DNA of 31,968 nucleotides from JBHOQS01 sp042408875 (GCA_042408875.1 JBHOQS010000010.1:1-31968); one strand, 5' to 3'; shown: positions 1 to 7,951, numbered from the stretch's first letter. Numbers and translations: made by a program. Notes: a model not told the origin generated them from the letters alone.

Positions 1-343
1 CCAGGTCCTGGGCGTGGTGGCGGGCGACGCGGGCGGCCAGGGGGTCCCAGGCCAGGGGGGCCAGGCCGGCCTGCTGGCGGGCCTGGTTCACCAGGGCCAG
101 CGCATATGCCTCCAGCTCCTCCAGCTGCTCCGGCCCTGCCGGAGCGGTGGTGCCCCCGGGGGGCATCTCCGCGGCTATAGCCGTCTCCAGTCCGCCGAGG
201 TGCTGTTCCTCTGCATGCACCCCGATGGCCGGCACGCTCGGCCCGAGCAGCAGTCCTCCCAACAGGAGTGCGACGGCCGCCCTCCACAGTCGCCTGGGCT
301 GCCAGTATGCGCCGCTTGTCGCAGCCGCCCTATCTCTGTCCAC
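1..343 (-). CDS. Secreted CAP-domain (SCP/PR1-like) protein, N-terminal part
   Basis: On the minus strand an open frame runs off the left edge of the window. A probable signal peptide is visible: a basic stretch (PRRLWR) followed by a hydrophobic core (AAVALLLGGLLLG) and an Ala-x-Ala-like exit (VHAEE). After a Pro/Gly-rich linker comes the start of a CAP domain, with LVNQARQQAGLAPLAWDP, then ARVARHHAQDL; the LVNxxR, WDP and HAQDM-like motifs are typical of bacterial SCP/PR1 (YkwD-like) proteins. Only about 114 residues are inside the window, so the catalytic-like His/Glu cluster is not seen. The start is uncertain: a GTG at 343 precedes the signal peptide closely, and an in-frame ATG lies at 445. 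Bacterial CAP proteins are secreted or wall-associated; the substrate or partner is unknown. Confidence 0.75.
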   Translation of the reverse strand, partial: MDRDRAAATSGAYWQPRRLWRAAVALLLGGLLLGPSVPAIGVHAEEQHLGGLETAIAAEMPPGGTTAPAGPEQLEELEAYALALVNQARQQAGLAPLAWDPLAARVARHHAQDL

Positions 344-912
344 CGCACCACCCCACCAATCGCATGCCGGCCACGACGTGCCGGGTACACTACTCCATCC
401 AGGCCCAGTGTACCGGCTCGTGCACCGTCCCCAGGAAAGCGCCATCAGCCTGGCTAGCGCCGGCAACCCAGGTATTACGTCCACTCCACCCCGGAGGATA
501 GTCCCAGCAGGACCACAGCGGTGGGCACTGGTACTGCAGTGCAGCCAACCTCAGGAAAGGAAGAGCAACAGCGCACAGGCTGGGCCAGTAGCGCGATCCT
601 GAGCGGCTGAGCCTGCGTCGCCGGCAGCCTGCCATCCGGAGCGCCAGCTCGGGACCTAACAGGGGGGTTACAGTTTAGCGATCCCCGATTGACACACGAG
701 TGGTAGGCTACTGGATATACAGTGGCAGTGCTCGAGCGCAGATAGCCCGGGCAGGGCCCACGGGCGGCTCCCCGGCCCTTCCGCTGTATGCAACATCGCT
801 CGTATTGGGACAGGTGTGCAAGGGTTCATTAGGCTCGCGATGGTCTTGCGGGCCCATGGAGGTCTAGCATAATTTCTGATCGGTTCCATCTGGTGCAGCT
901 GGAACATCCGGT
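344..912. other. Intergenic stretch, no gene recognised
   Basis: No reading frame here looks like a protein family I recognise. The stretch separates the divergent CAP-protein gene and the HtrA remnant and must hold the promoter of the former. The only signal I would note is the promoter-like pair listed separately. Confidence 0.5.
846..873 (+). promoter_or_regulatory. Possible sigma70-type promoter upstream of the HtrA remnant
   Basis: TTGCGG at 846-851 and CATAAT at 868-873 are 16 bases apart, close to a sigma70 consensus pair, and lie about 40 bases upstream of the first recognisable HtrA codons. This is a by-eye match only. Confidence 0.28.
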
Positions 913-1700
913 GTGGATGGCTGCCCCCCGCAGCGCCCAGCGGTCGCAGCACCGATCACGGCCGCCCAGCCCGTCGTCGCGCAGAGTGCCACAGCGTCCA
1001 GCGTTGCCGGAGCGGTGTTCAGCGCCGCCGGGGCCGGCAGTCGTGCGCGTCACTGTGGCCGGACAGGCCCGTGGCGGGGTGACACCGGCCGGGAATGGTT
1101 CCGGGTTCGTTGTCGATCCCCGAGGCCTGATCCTGACGAACTACCACGTGGTGGCGAGCGCGCAGGCGGTGCGCGTGCGGTTCAGCAGCGGTGAGGTACG
1201 CGAGGCGCAGGTGCTCGGCACCGAGCGTGGCAACGACCTGGCCCTTCTCAAAGTCGATCTGCCGGCCGGCGTCCCGGTGGCCCGCTCCTGAATGCCCGCG
1301 GTGAAGTGATCAGGATCACCTCGATGATCGAGAGTCCCGTGAACGGGTCGGTGGGCGTCGGCTTCACGATCCCGATCAACACGGCGAAGCGGCTGCTGTC
1401 CTAGCTCGAGGCCGGGGCACGCTTGGAGTCGGTGCGGCTGGGCATCACCGGCCAGGAGCTGGACCCGGCCGTGGCACGAGACCAAGGCCGGACGGTCCAG
1501 ACGGGGATCCTAGTGGCGCGCGTGGTGTCGAATGGCCCTGCTGCACAGGCCGGCCTGCGTGGCGGCGATGTGATCGTTGCCATCGATGGCCAGCCAGTGC
1601 GTACGATGGCTGAGCTTTCGGATCGCCTGATTGACCACAGACCGGGAGACACCATCGCTGTGACGATCCAGCGCCGAGAGCACTCGCATCGTCCGCTGCA
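913..1700 (+). pseudogene. Degenerate HtrA/DegP-type serine protease with PDZ domain
   Basis: The remains of a trypsin-like HtrA protease are spread over more than one frame. Seen: the chymotrypsin-fold start with GSGFVVDPRG, the catalytic-His motif LTNYHVV (near 1135-1155) and the catalytic-Asp motif RGNDLALLKV (near 1230). The frame then ends at a TGA near 1289, where the sequence jumps directly into GGPLLNARGEVI in another frame. The roughly 100 residues that should lie between, including the GNSGG catalytic serine, are missing. Downstream, VGVGFTIPINTAKRLLS is followed by an in-frame TAG at 1402-1404, and then a recognisable PDZ domain (ARVVSNGPAAQAGLRGGDVI) that decays after about 1680. 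The N terminus also switches frame near 1020-1040 and has no visible membrane anchor or signal peptide. Intact relatives are periplasmic or membrane-anchored quality-control proteases; this copy cannot be active. Confidence 0.85.
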
Positions 1701-1798
1701 ACATGATAAGCTTGCGGGCGCACAGAGATCGGGCATCTGGCGCCGGAGTGCACCGCACTCCGCGCTCGTTCGCCAGCAAGAGATGCGAGGGTACGCCG

Positions 1799-2890
1799 AT
1801 GCAACAGGTGCTGGAACGAGCTGCACAGACTGACGCAGCCCGGCAGCAACCGCCGGTGATCGACTGCGACGTCCATGCGGAGGTGCCGCGGGTCGAGGCG
1901 CTCTTCCCCTACCTGCCGCCATACTGGGTGGAGCATATCCAGCAATCGGTGTTCAAGGGTCCGACCGACACGTACTACCCCAGACACGCGCCGATCACTG
2001 CCCGGCCCGGCAGCACCCCGGAGAAGGGACCGGCCGGCTCCAGCCTCGAGCTGCTCCGGCAGCAGGTGCTCGACCCGCTGCAAGTCGAGCACGCGATTCT
2101 CGTGTGTACTTATGCTATTGACAGCCTGCATAATCCCGACGCGGCGGTAGCGTTCGCCAGCGCGGTGAACGACTGGCTCATCGCCGAGTGGCTGGAGAAG
2201 GACTCGCGCCTGCGGGCGTCCCTAGTTATACCGAGCCAGATCCCCCAGCTTGCCGCGCGGGAGATCGATCGCGTGGGCAGCCACCCGGGCTTCGTGCAGG
2301 TGTTGCTGCCAGTGCGTTCCCAACATCCCTACGGCAGCCGGCTGTTCCACCCCATGTGGGAAGCCATCGCCCGGCACGACCTGGTGGCCGGCATTCACTT
2401 CGGTGGGGCGCCCGGCAACCCGCCGTTTCCATCCGGCTGGCCGTCCTATTATTCCGAAGAGTACGCCGGCATGGCGCAGGTGTTTCAGTCGCAGCTGTGC
2501 AGTATCATCAGCGAGGGGGTGTTCGACCTGTGGCCGGAGCTGCGTGTGACGCTGATTGAGAGCGGCTGGACCTGGCTGCCGGCCTTCATGTGGCGGTTCG
2601 ATAAGGAGTGGCGCAACCTGCGCCGGCTGGTGCCCTGGGTGAAGCGCCCACCGTCCGAGTACATCCGCGAGCATGTTCGGTTCACCATCCTACCGCTCGA
2701 CGCGCCACCCGACCGCCAGCAGTTGCTTGAGGTCATCGCGCAGCTCGGCTCGGAGGACCTGCTGCTGTATGCCACGGACTACCCGCACCTGCATGCGGCT
2801 GATCCGGAGCAGGACCTGCTCGCGGTGCTGCCGGTGCATCTAGCGCGTAAGATCCGCGCTGAGAACGCTCGCGCCTGGTACAGGCTCTAG
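1799..2890 (+). CDS. Amidohydrolase family 2 (COG2159-type) protein
   Basis: This 363-residue protein belongs to the amidohydrolase-2 family, metal-dependent TIM-barrel hydrolases and decarboxylases related to ACMS decarboxylase and gamma-resorcylate decarboxylase. Near the N terminus it carries the DxH metal signature (IDCDVHAE, Asp24/His26). A second metal-ligand region is at AGIHFGG near residue 200, and the C-terminal ATDYPH motif near residue 325 supplies the catalytic Asp. The frame is open further upstream, but ATG 1799 has a GCGAGGG ribosome-binding site and is where homology begins. It is followed after 84 bases by a clear paralogue with the same motif layout and then by a Rieske protein, so the three probably act in one pathway. 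Hydrolysis or decarboxylation of an aromatic or related ring compound is plausible, but the substrate cannot be told from sequence. Confidence 0.88.
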   Translation: MQQVLERAAQTDAARQQPPVIDCDVHAEVPRVEALFPYLPPYWVEHIQQSVFKGPTDTYYPRHAPITARPGSTPEKGPAGSSLELLRQQVLDPLQVEHAILVCTYAIDSLHNPDAAVAFASAVNDWLIAEWLEKDSRLRASLVIPSQIPQLAAREIDRVGSHPGFVQVLLPVRSQHPYGSRLFHPMWEAIARHDLVAGIHFGGAPGNPPFPSGWPSYYSEEYAGMAQVFQSQLCSIISEGVFDLWPELRVTLIESGWTWLPAFMWRFDKEWRNLRRLVPWVKRPPSEYIREHVRFTILPLDAPPDRQQLLEVIAQLGSEDLLLYATDYPHLHAADPEQDLLAVLPVHLARKIRAENARAWYRL

Positions 2891-2974
2891 GGCGGCAGGC
2901 TCCAGACCAGAAGAGTGCCAGCCTTGAGCCCGCCAGAGCAGGCGTGCAGCCTGACTTCAAAGGAGGGGATGGCC

Positions 2975-4057
2975 ATGGTTCAGACGCAACCACGCACTGC
3001 CACGCTGGAGCGGACCCGCCCGGCTATCATCGACTGCGATGTCCACAACGAGTGGAACTCGCAGGAAGAGCTCTACCCCTTCCTCCCGCAGCGCTGGCGG
3101 GCGCACCTCCAGACCTTCGGCATGCGCGGCCCTTCGGGGGCGACCTATCCGCGCTTCCAGAACCGCCGCACCGATTCCACCCCGCCGTCCGGGCGTAAGA
3201 GCGGCTCGGACGTCGCCTTCCTGGCGCAGCAGTTGCTGGACGAGTGGAACATCGCCTACGGCATCCTGAACCCGCTGACCGGCGTAGGCCGCCAGCTTAT
3301 CCCGGAGTTCGATGCTGCGCTGGCGACGGCGGTCAACGACTGGATGGTCGCCGAGTGGCTGGAGAAGGAGCCGCGGCTACGTGCGTCGATCATCATCCCC
3401 TTCGAGTACCCTGACTTGGCCGTGGCGGAGATCAAGCGTCGCGCCGCAGACAAGCGCTTCGTGCAGGTGCAGTTCTCCGGACGGCCGTCCGAGCCGATGG
3501 GCCGGCGCAAGTACTGGCCGATCTACGAAGCCTGCGTCGAGCACGGCCTGGCGGTGATGTCCCACGCCTTCGGCTCCGGCGGGCATCCCATCACCGGCTG
3601 CGGCTGGCCATCCTTCTACATCGAGGACCACGTTGGGCCTGCGCAGTCCATGCAGGCGAACCTGATCAGCCTGGTGCTCGAGGGCGTGTTCGAGCGGTTT
3701 CCCGACCTGCGCGTGGTGTCGGTCGAGAACGGCTTTGGCTGGGCCCCCTCGCTGATGTGGCGGCTGGATACGACTTATAAGCTACTCTACCGTGAGCTGC
3801 CGCACCTCAAGCGTCTACCCTCGGAGTACATCCGCGAGCACGTGTGGTTCTCCACGCAGCCGATCGAGGAGCCGCACCGGCCCGAGTACTTCCTGCAACT
3901 GCTCCGCCACATGGGCGGCGCCGACCGGCTGGTCTTTGCCACGGATTACCCGCACTGGGACTGGGACTCGCCCGACGGTGCCCTGCCGGCCCGGCTCCCC
4001 GACGAGGTGAAGCAGCAGATCTTCTTCGATAACGCCAAGGCCCTCTACCGGCTGTGA
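2975..4057 (+). CDS. Amidohydrolase family 2 protein, tandem paralogue
   Basis: A 360-residue paralogue of the preceding gene. It keeps the N-terminal IIDCDVHNEW metal motif, the MSHAFGSGG region near residue 195, PSEYIREHVWFSTQP, and the C-terminal ATDYPHWDWDS motif near residue 322. Two in-frame ATGs exist at 2969 and 2975. The AAAGGAGGGG ribosome-binding site at 2959-2968 abuts the first, so 2975 has the better spacing. The product should be a cytoplasmic metal-dependent hydrolase or decarboxylase. The two copies differ throughout, so this is an old duplication that may form a hetero-oligomer or act on successive substrates. The following Rieske gene is 66 bases downstream on the same strand, which suggests co-transcription. 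Confidence 0.88.
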   Translation: MVQTQPRTATLERTRPAIIDCDVHNEWNSQEELYPFLPQRWRAHLQTFGMRGPSGATYPRFQNRRTDSTPPSGRKSGSDVAFLAQQLLDEWNIAYGILNPLTGVGRQLIPEFDAALATAVNDWMVAEWLEKEPRLRASIIIPFEYPDLAVAEIKRRAADKRFVQVQFSGRPSEPMGRRKYWPIYEACVEHGLAVMSHAFGSGGHPITGCGWPSFYIEDHVGPAQSMQANLISLVLEGVFERFPDLRVVSVENGFGWAPSLMWRLDTTYKLLYRELPHLKRLPSEYIREHVWFSTQPIEEPHRPEYFLQLLRHMGGADRLVFATDYPHWDWDSPDGALPARLPDEVKQQIFFDNAKALYRL

Positions 4058-4123
4058 GCGGGGCACCGGCAATGGATTTCCATTGCCAGCCCGTCCGAAT
4101 ACGCTATTCAGCTATCACTACCT

Positions 4124-4573
4124 ATGCCGAAATACGTCGTCGCAACTGTCGAAGAGATCGCGCCGGGCGGCCGCAAGATCGTCGAGGTGGCCGGACGCTC
4201 TATTGGCATCTTCAACGTCAATGGCGAGTTCTTCGCCCTGCGCAACCGTTGTCCGCACCAGGGCGGGCCACTGTGCGAGGGGCGGCTCTGGGGTGCGCTA
4301 CGAGCCGAGGTGCCGGGCGCGTACGAGTACTCCCGCCCGGGCGAGATCCTCACCTGCTCGTGGCACGGCTGGGAGTTCGATCTCCGCACCGGGCAGTCCT
4401 GGTGCGACCCCCAGCGCCTGCGCGTCCGGCGCTACGACGTACACGTCGAGTCCGGCGCAGCGATCGTCGGTGACCCCACTGCGCCAGCGCCGGGTATGGT
4501 CAAGGGCCCCTACGTCGCCGAGACCTACCCGGTCTCCATCGATGGCCAGTACGTCGTTGTGGAGGTGAACTAG
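4124..4573 (+). CDS. Rieske [2Fe-2S] ferredoxin-like protein
   Basis: A 149-residue protein with one Rieske domain. The cluster ligands are visible as Cys43-Pro-His45 (CPHQGG) and Cys78-Ser-Trp-His81 (CSWHGW), the standard CxH...CxxH pattern with an unusually long insert between the two halves. There is no transmembrane segment and no catalytic oxygenase domain, so it fits a soluble ferredoxin or an electron-transfer/regulatory subunit rather than a ring-hydroxylating oxygenase alpha subunit. It closes the group of two amidohydrolases. No reductase or oxygenase gene is in view, so its partner would have to be elsewhere, or it acts directly with the amidohydrolases. A 70-base inverted-repeat element starts 3 bases after the stop codon. 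Confidence 0.9.
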   Translation: MPKYVVATVEEIAPGGRKIVEVAGRSIGIFNVNGEFFALRNRCPHQGGPLCEGRLWGALRAEVPGAYEYSRPGEILTCSWHGWEFDLRTGQSWCDPQRLRVRRYDVHVESGAAIVGDPTAPAPGMVKGPYVAETYPVSIDGQYVVVEVN

Positions 4574-4575
4574 AA

Positions 4576-4645
4576 TACTGCGTACTCAGCTGCCGGGGGA
4601 GGAGGGCAGTTTGGCAAGGCGTACGCAGTACGTAGTACGCGGTAG
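4576..4645. repeat. Inverted-repeat element carrying the 19-base TACGCAGTACGTAGTACGC motif (copy 1)
   Basis: The left arm TACTGCGTAC (4576-4585) is the reverse complement of GTACGCAGTA (4621-4630). The right arm continues as the 19-mer TACGCAGTACGTAGTACGC at 4622-4640, which recurs exactly at 12288-12306 and 13577-13595. On RNA it would form a hairpin right after the Rieske stop codon, followed by a T-rich run, so it may also act as a terminator. Confidence 0.75.
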
Positions 4646-4685
4646 GTCTTTATATTTTTTTAAATTTAAATATATATTTTTATAC
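4646..4685 (+). promoter_or_regulatory. Very AT-rich tract upstream of the 587-residue gene
   Basis: About 38 consecutive bases are almost pure A/T (runs of T, then TTTAAATTTAAATATATAT), standing out sharply in GC-rich DNA. It sits 20-60 bases before the start of the next gene and could be a promoter/UP-element region, or the T-tract of a terminator after the hairpin at 4576-4645. No clean -35/-10 pair can be fixed by eye. Confidence 0.4.
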
Positions 4686-4705
4686 CTGGTAACGAGGGAG
4701 CGACC

Positions 4706-6469
4706 ATGCGCACGACCAGCCGTGATGTGGTGATCTCTCTTGAGTCGCCGATGGCGCCGCCGTACTGGGCCCTGCTCGAGCGCGAGCTATTGCGCGCCCA
4801 GAGCGACGCCTGCCAAATCTTCTTCGACCGCTACTTTGACGAGCGCGGCTACCTCAAGTGCGTACCGCGCTGGGGCGGCGATGATGGCCCCGACGACGCC
4901 GCCGAGAACCTGCTGAACTGGACTATGTTGTACGCCCTCGGTGCCCCGGACATCGTCTTGGAGCTCTATCAAAAGGGCTGGGAGGGACATCTGCGCCAGT
5001 ACACCGAGGCACGTACGGTCGAGGTGCCGCTCGCCCGCGAGGGCATGTACTACAAAGAGTTCCCGACCTGCTTCGACTGGTTCCACCATGGAGAAGGCCT
5101 CTCTGCCTTCGTGCTCCAGGGCTTGTCCGATCCCGACGATCCTGGCTTCGTCCGCCGCACGCGGCGCTACGCCGGCTTCTACATGAACGAGGACCCCCAG
5201 GCGCCGAACTACGATCCCCAGCACCGCCTCATCAGGAGCATGTTCAACGGCAGCCGCGGCCCTCTGTTGCGCAAGGCCACGGCGCAAGACTGGGCTGGCG
5301 ACCCTATCGAGATCGAGGGGCGCTTCCGGCCAGGGCATCGCGAGCGCAACTACCAGGAGATGCTCCAGCATTTCGAAGAGTATACCGATGTCGTCGGGGA
5401 CCATCCGCTGAACCTGGGCGCTACGACCCTGGCCTTCAACGCCTATGCCCTTACCGGCGAGGAGAAGTACCGTAACTGGGTCCTGGAGTACGTGGACGCC
5501 TGGGTCGAGCGCACGGAGGCCAACGGCGGGATCATCCCGACCAACGTCGGGCTGGACGGTACGCTCGGCGGCGCCTGCGAAGGGCGCTGGTGGGGCGGCG
5601 TGTATGGCTGGGGCTTTACCGTCAAAGTAGTGCCGTACACCGGCGAGGTGGCGCATCGCGCCGCATTCAAAGAGCGCTGCCACTATGGCTTTGCCAATGC
5701 CATGCTCCTGACCGGTGACCTGCACTACGTGGAAGTGTGGCGCCGCATGCTCGATCGCGTGAACGCCAACGCCCGCGTGATCGATGGCCAGACCATGTAC
5801 CCGCACATGTACGGCGACCAGGGCTGGTACCACTTCACCCCGGAACCGTTCAACGCCGGCGCGCTGGAACTCTATTACTGGACGCTCAAGCGTGACGTGC
5901 TGGATCTCCTGCCCAGCAAGCCGCGCTGGATCGCTTTCCTCGACGGTGAGGACCCTGACTATCCCGTCCAGGCGCTGCAACGCGACCTGGAATCCGTGCG
6001 CCGGAAGGTCGAGGCGATCCGGCAAGACCCTCGCACGCCGGACACCACCATGTCCGACGATCCGAACCCGCTCAATCCGGCCACCGTGGCCACGCTGAAC
6101 CAGCTCATGCTCGGAGGCCTGCCGACCGGACGCACCGGCTACCCGCTGCACTGCCGGCTGCGTTACTTCGACCCGGTGCGCCGGCGGGCGGGTATCCCGG
6201 AAGACGTGGCCGCGCTGGTCGATCGGATGACCGCTGAGGAAGTCACGGTCACGCTGGTGAACTGCAATCAGACCGAGCCGCGCACCGTGATCGTCCAGGG
6301 TGGAGCCTACGCCGAGCACCGGATCGAGTCGGTCACCATCGGCGAGCGCACCACGCCGGTAGGCCATGCGTATGTCACGGTTCGCCTGGCGCCTGGGGCT
6401 GGGGCACGGCTGACCATCGCCATGCGCCGCTATGCCAACCGGCCTACGTTCGCATTTCCGTGGGCCTGA
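4706..6469 (+). CDS. Uncharacterised 587-residue protein, probably an alpha/alpha-barrel sugar-active enzyme
   Basis: I do not recognise a named family. The protein is rich in Trp, Tyr and acidic residues in a pattern typical of alpha/alpha-toroid (six-hairpin) glycosidases and lyases: helices ending in small loops with GGDDGPDDAAEN (near residue 60), HHGEGLSAFVLQGL (near 130), NLGATTLAFNAYALTGEEKYRNW (two helices, about 235-258), and NGGIIPTNVGLDGTLGG followed by RWWGGVYGWGF (about 273-305). The last about 100 residues look like a beta-sandwich ending (VTVTLVNCNQTEPRTVIVQGGAY). No signal peptide is visible, so it is probably cytoplasmic. The start ATG 4706 has a GAGGGAG ribosome-binding site. 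It heads a block of dehydrogenases and sugar isomerases, which supports a role in carbohydrate breakdown, but no reaction should be assigned. Confidence 0.85.
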   Translation: MRTTSRDVVISLESPMAPPYWALLERELLRAQSDACQIFFDRYFDERGYLKCVPRWGGDDGPDDAAENLLNWTMLYALGAPDIVLELYQKGWEGHLRQYTEARTVEVPLAREGMYYKEFPTCFDWFHHGEGLSAFVLQGLSDPDDPGFVRRTRRYAGFYMNEDPQAPNYDPQHRLIRSMFNGSRGPLLRKATAQDWAGDPIEIEGRFRPGHRERNYQEMLQHFEEYTDVVGDHPLNLGATTLAFNAYALTGEEKYRNWVLEYVDAWVERTEANGGIIPTNVGLDGTLGGACEGRWWGGVYGWGFTVKVVPYTGEVAHRAAFKERCHYGFANAMLLTGDLHYVEVWRRMLDRVNANARVIDGQTMYPHMYGDQGWYHFTPEPFNAGALELYYWTLKRDVLDLLPSKPRWIAFLDGEDPDYPVQALQRDLESVRRKVEAIRQDPRTPDTTMSDDPNPLNPATVATLNQLMLGGLPTGRTGYPLHCRLRYFDPVRRRAGIPEDVAALVDRMTAEEVTVTLVNCNQTEPRTVIVQGGAYAEHRIESVTIGERTTPVGHAYVTVRLAPGAGARLTIAMRRYANRPTFAFPWA

Positions 6470-6481
6470 GCGCAGCCACGC

Positions 6482-6871
6482 TCAGAGCACGTCGGCGAGA
6501 GCCAGCAGAAGCACGGCGCTGAAGGCGGCGAGCACGCCGACCAGGATGCCAGTGGGCTCGCCGTACCAGTGCAGCCCGAAGATGGTCCCCAGGGCAAACG
6601 CCGCCGCGACGCAGACGAGCGCGGTAATCCGCAGTAGCGTCAGGCGAAGCTGCGCCCGGCGCCGTCGCTTCTGCTCGCACGCCTGGCACTCTCTGCCGCT
6701 CGCCCGATAGGTCACATGCCTGACACAGTAGGGCTGCCGGCAGACATCACATGAGGTAGACGCCTCGTCAAGGCACCCGGCACACGCGCACGGCACGGCC
6801 CGGGCTCTTTTTTGTATTGATGCGTTGTATTGATGTGAGATGCTCACGTTAGCCGTCACAAGACCTCTCAC
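6482..6871 (-). CDS. Small zinc-finger membrane protein
   Basis: A 129-residue protein, or shorter if it starts at GTG 6796. The first half carries a Cys/His-rich segment (CACAGC, CDVCRQPYCVRH, CQAC) resembling a B-box or zinc-ribbon finger. A basic KRRRR stretch follows, then two hydrophobic segments (about LTLLRITALVCVAAAFALG and GILVGVLAAFSAVLLLALA), giving a predicted two-pass membrane protein with a cytoplasmic metal-binding head. It is convergent with the 587-residue gene, with only 12 bases between the stops. Function unknown. The ribosome-binding site is weak at either start, and short direct repeats overlap the upstream part, so the longer N terminus may not be translated. Confidence 0.6.
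   Translation of the reverse strand: MRGLVTANVSISHQYNASIQKRARAVPCACAGCLDEASTSCDVCRQPYCVRHVTYRASGRECQACEQKRRRRAQLRLTLLRITALVCVAAAFALGTIFGLHWYGEPTGILVGVLAAFSAVLLLALADVL
6812..6837. repeat. 13-base tandem duplication
   Basis: TTGTATTGATGCG at 6812-6824 is followed immediately by TTGTATTGATGTG at 6825-6837, differing at one base. It lies within or just upstream of the zinc-finger membrane protein gene, depending on the true start. Confidence 0.8.
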
Positions 6872-6910
6872 AAGGCCTACTCAGCAAGCCTATCACAAAA
6901 CAGGTCACAA
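6856..6910. repeat. Four TCACAA direct repeats at 12-, 25- and 12-base steps
   Basis: TCACAA occurs at 6856, 6868, 6893 and 6905. The regular spacing (about one or two turns of 12 bases) upstream of the small membrane-protein gene resembles a binding array for a regulator. The hexamer is short, so chance is not excluded. Confidence 0.4.
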
Positions 6911-7040
6911 ACCCGGCACCTGCGCACAATGTACCCCAGCCTGCCAGGCAGTGCAGTGGAATAGGACCTCTTGTCCAGGCGTCGCCAGCTAATGTGGTGT
7001 ATAGTGCAGGTGTTTCGGGGCCCTACTTCAGGAGGCAGCC

Positions 7041-7892
7041 ATGATCATCGACTCGCATTGCCATGCCTGGCACACCTGGCCGTATCAGCCGCCGGTTCCC
7101 GACCCCTCCAGCCGAGGCATCGTCGAGCAGCTTCTCTTCGAGATGGACCAGCACAGCGTCGATCAGGCCGTAGTCGTGTGCGCCCGTATCGACCATAATC
7201 CCGACAATAACGACTACGTGGCCGAATGCCTGCGGCGCTATCCCGGCCGCCTGTATCAGTTCGCCGACGTGGATTGCTCCTGGACCGAGACCTACCATAC
7301 GCCGGGCGCGGCGGAGCGCCTGGCTCAGGCCGTGCACACCTACCGGCTCAAGGGGTTCACCCACTACGTGCGCGCCGGAGATAATGGCTCCTGGTTTCTC
7401 TCTGACGACGGCCTGGCCTTCTTTCGTACGGCTGCTGAGCTGAACCAGATCGTCAGCCTGGCCCTGCCGGCGCGGCTTCAGCCGGTGCTGCGCCAGATTG
7501 CTGCGCGCTTTCCCTCAGTGCCCTTCCTGTGTCACCACATGGCCGGCGCGCGGGCTGCCGAGGGGCCGGATTCGCCGGCGCTGGCGGAGATCCGCGCCTC
7601 AGCGGCCCTGCCGAACATCCACATCAAGCTCTCAGGATTCCACTACGTCGCGCCGGTGGCCTGGGAGTATCCGTACCGGGAGTGCGAGTTCGTCGTGCGG
7701 ACCTTGTACGAATGCTACGGCCCCGAGCGGCTGCACTGGGGCTCGGATTACCCGGTACTGCGGCGGGCGGCCACCTACCGGCAGGCGCTGGAGGCGGTGC
7801 GCACGCATTGCCCCTTCATCCCGCCATCTGATATGGCGCGTATCCTGGGGGACAGCTTATACGACCTCCTCGAGCGGCGCGGGGTCTCGTGA
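7041..7892 (+). CDS. Amidohydrolase family 2 (COG3618-type) protein
   Basis: A 283-residue metal-dependent TIM-barrel hydrolase. The N terminus MIIDSHCHAWHTWP carries the HxH metal motif at residues 6-8. Further motifs are FLCHHMAG (about 160), LPNIHIKLSGFHY (about 190-202) and the C-terminal HWGSDYPVLRR (about 232-242), whose Asp is the expected metal/catalytic ligand. COG3618 proteins include lactonases of sugar catabolism such as L-fuconolactone or L-rhamnono-lactone hydrolases. Its position ahead of sugar isomerases and dehydrogenases makes a sugar-lactonase role a reasonable inference. The start at ATG 7041 is set by AGGAGGCAGCC just upstream. It is distinct from the two amidohydrolases at 1799-4057. 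Confidence 0.87.
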   Translation: MIIDSHCHAWHTWPYQPPVPDPSSRGIVEQLLFEMDQHSVDQAVVVCARIDHNPDNNDYVAECLRRYPGRLYQFADVDCSWTETYHTPGAAERLAQAVHTYRLKGFTHYVRAGDNGSWFLSDDGLAFFRTAAELNQIVSLALPARLQPVLRQIAARFPSVPFLCHHMAGARAAEGPDSPALAEIRASAALPNIHIKLSGFHYVAPVAWEYPYRECEFVVRTLYECYGPERLHWGSDYPVLRRAATYRQALEAVRTHCPFIPPSDMARILGDSLYDLLERRGVS

Positions 7893-7922
7893 CGGATCCG
7901 GCCTAGCGCGGATCTGTAGAGA

Positions 7923-7951
7923 TTGACAACGATCGAAGATCGAAGCAAGAT
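7923..7951 (+). promoter_or_regulatory. Possible promoter in the spacer before the sugar isomerase
   Basis: A perfect TTGACA at 7923-7928 is followed 17 bases later by CAAGAT (7946-7951), a poor -10 match. The remaining spacer up to 8025 is A/G-rich. Suggestive only. Confidence 0.3.

Noticed and set aside
689..721. TTGACA ... TATACA promoter-like pair
   Set aside because: The spacer is 21 bases, too long for a normal sigma70 promoter, and no gene start is close downstream.
4787..6367. Long open frame on the minus strand opposite the 587-residue gene
   Set aside because: It is the antisense shadow of a GC-rich gene with good codon structure and ribosome-binding site; the peptide is His/Arg/Val-rich without family features.
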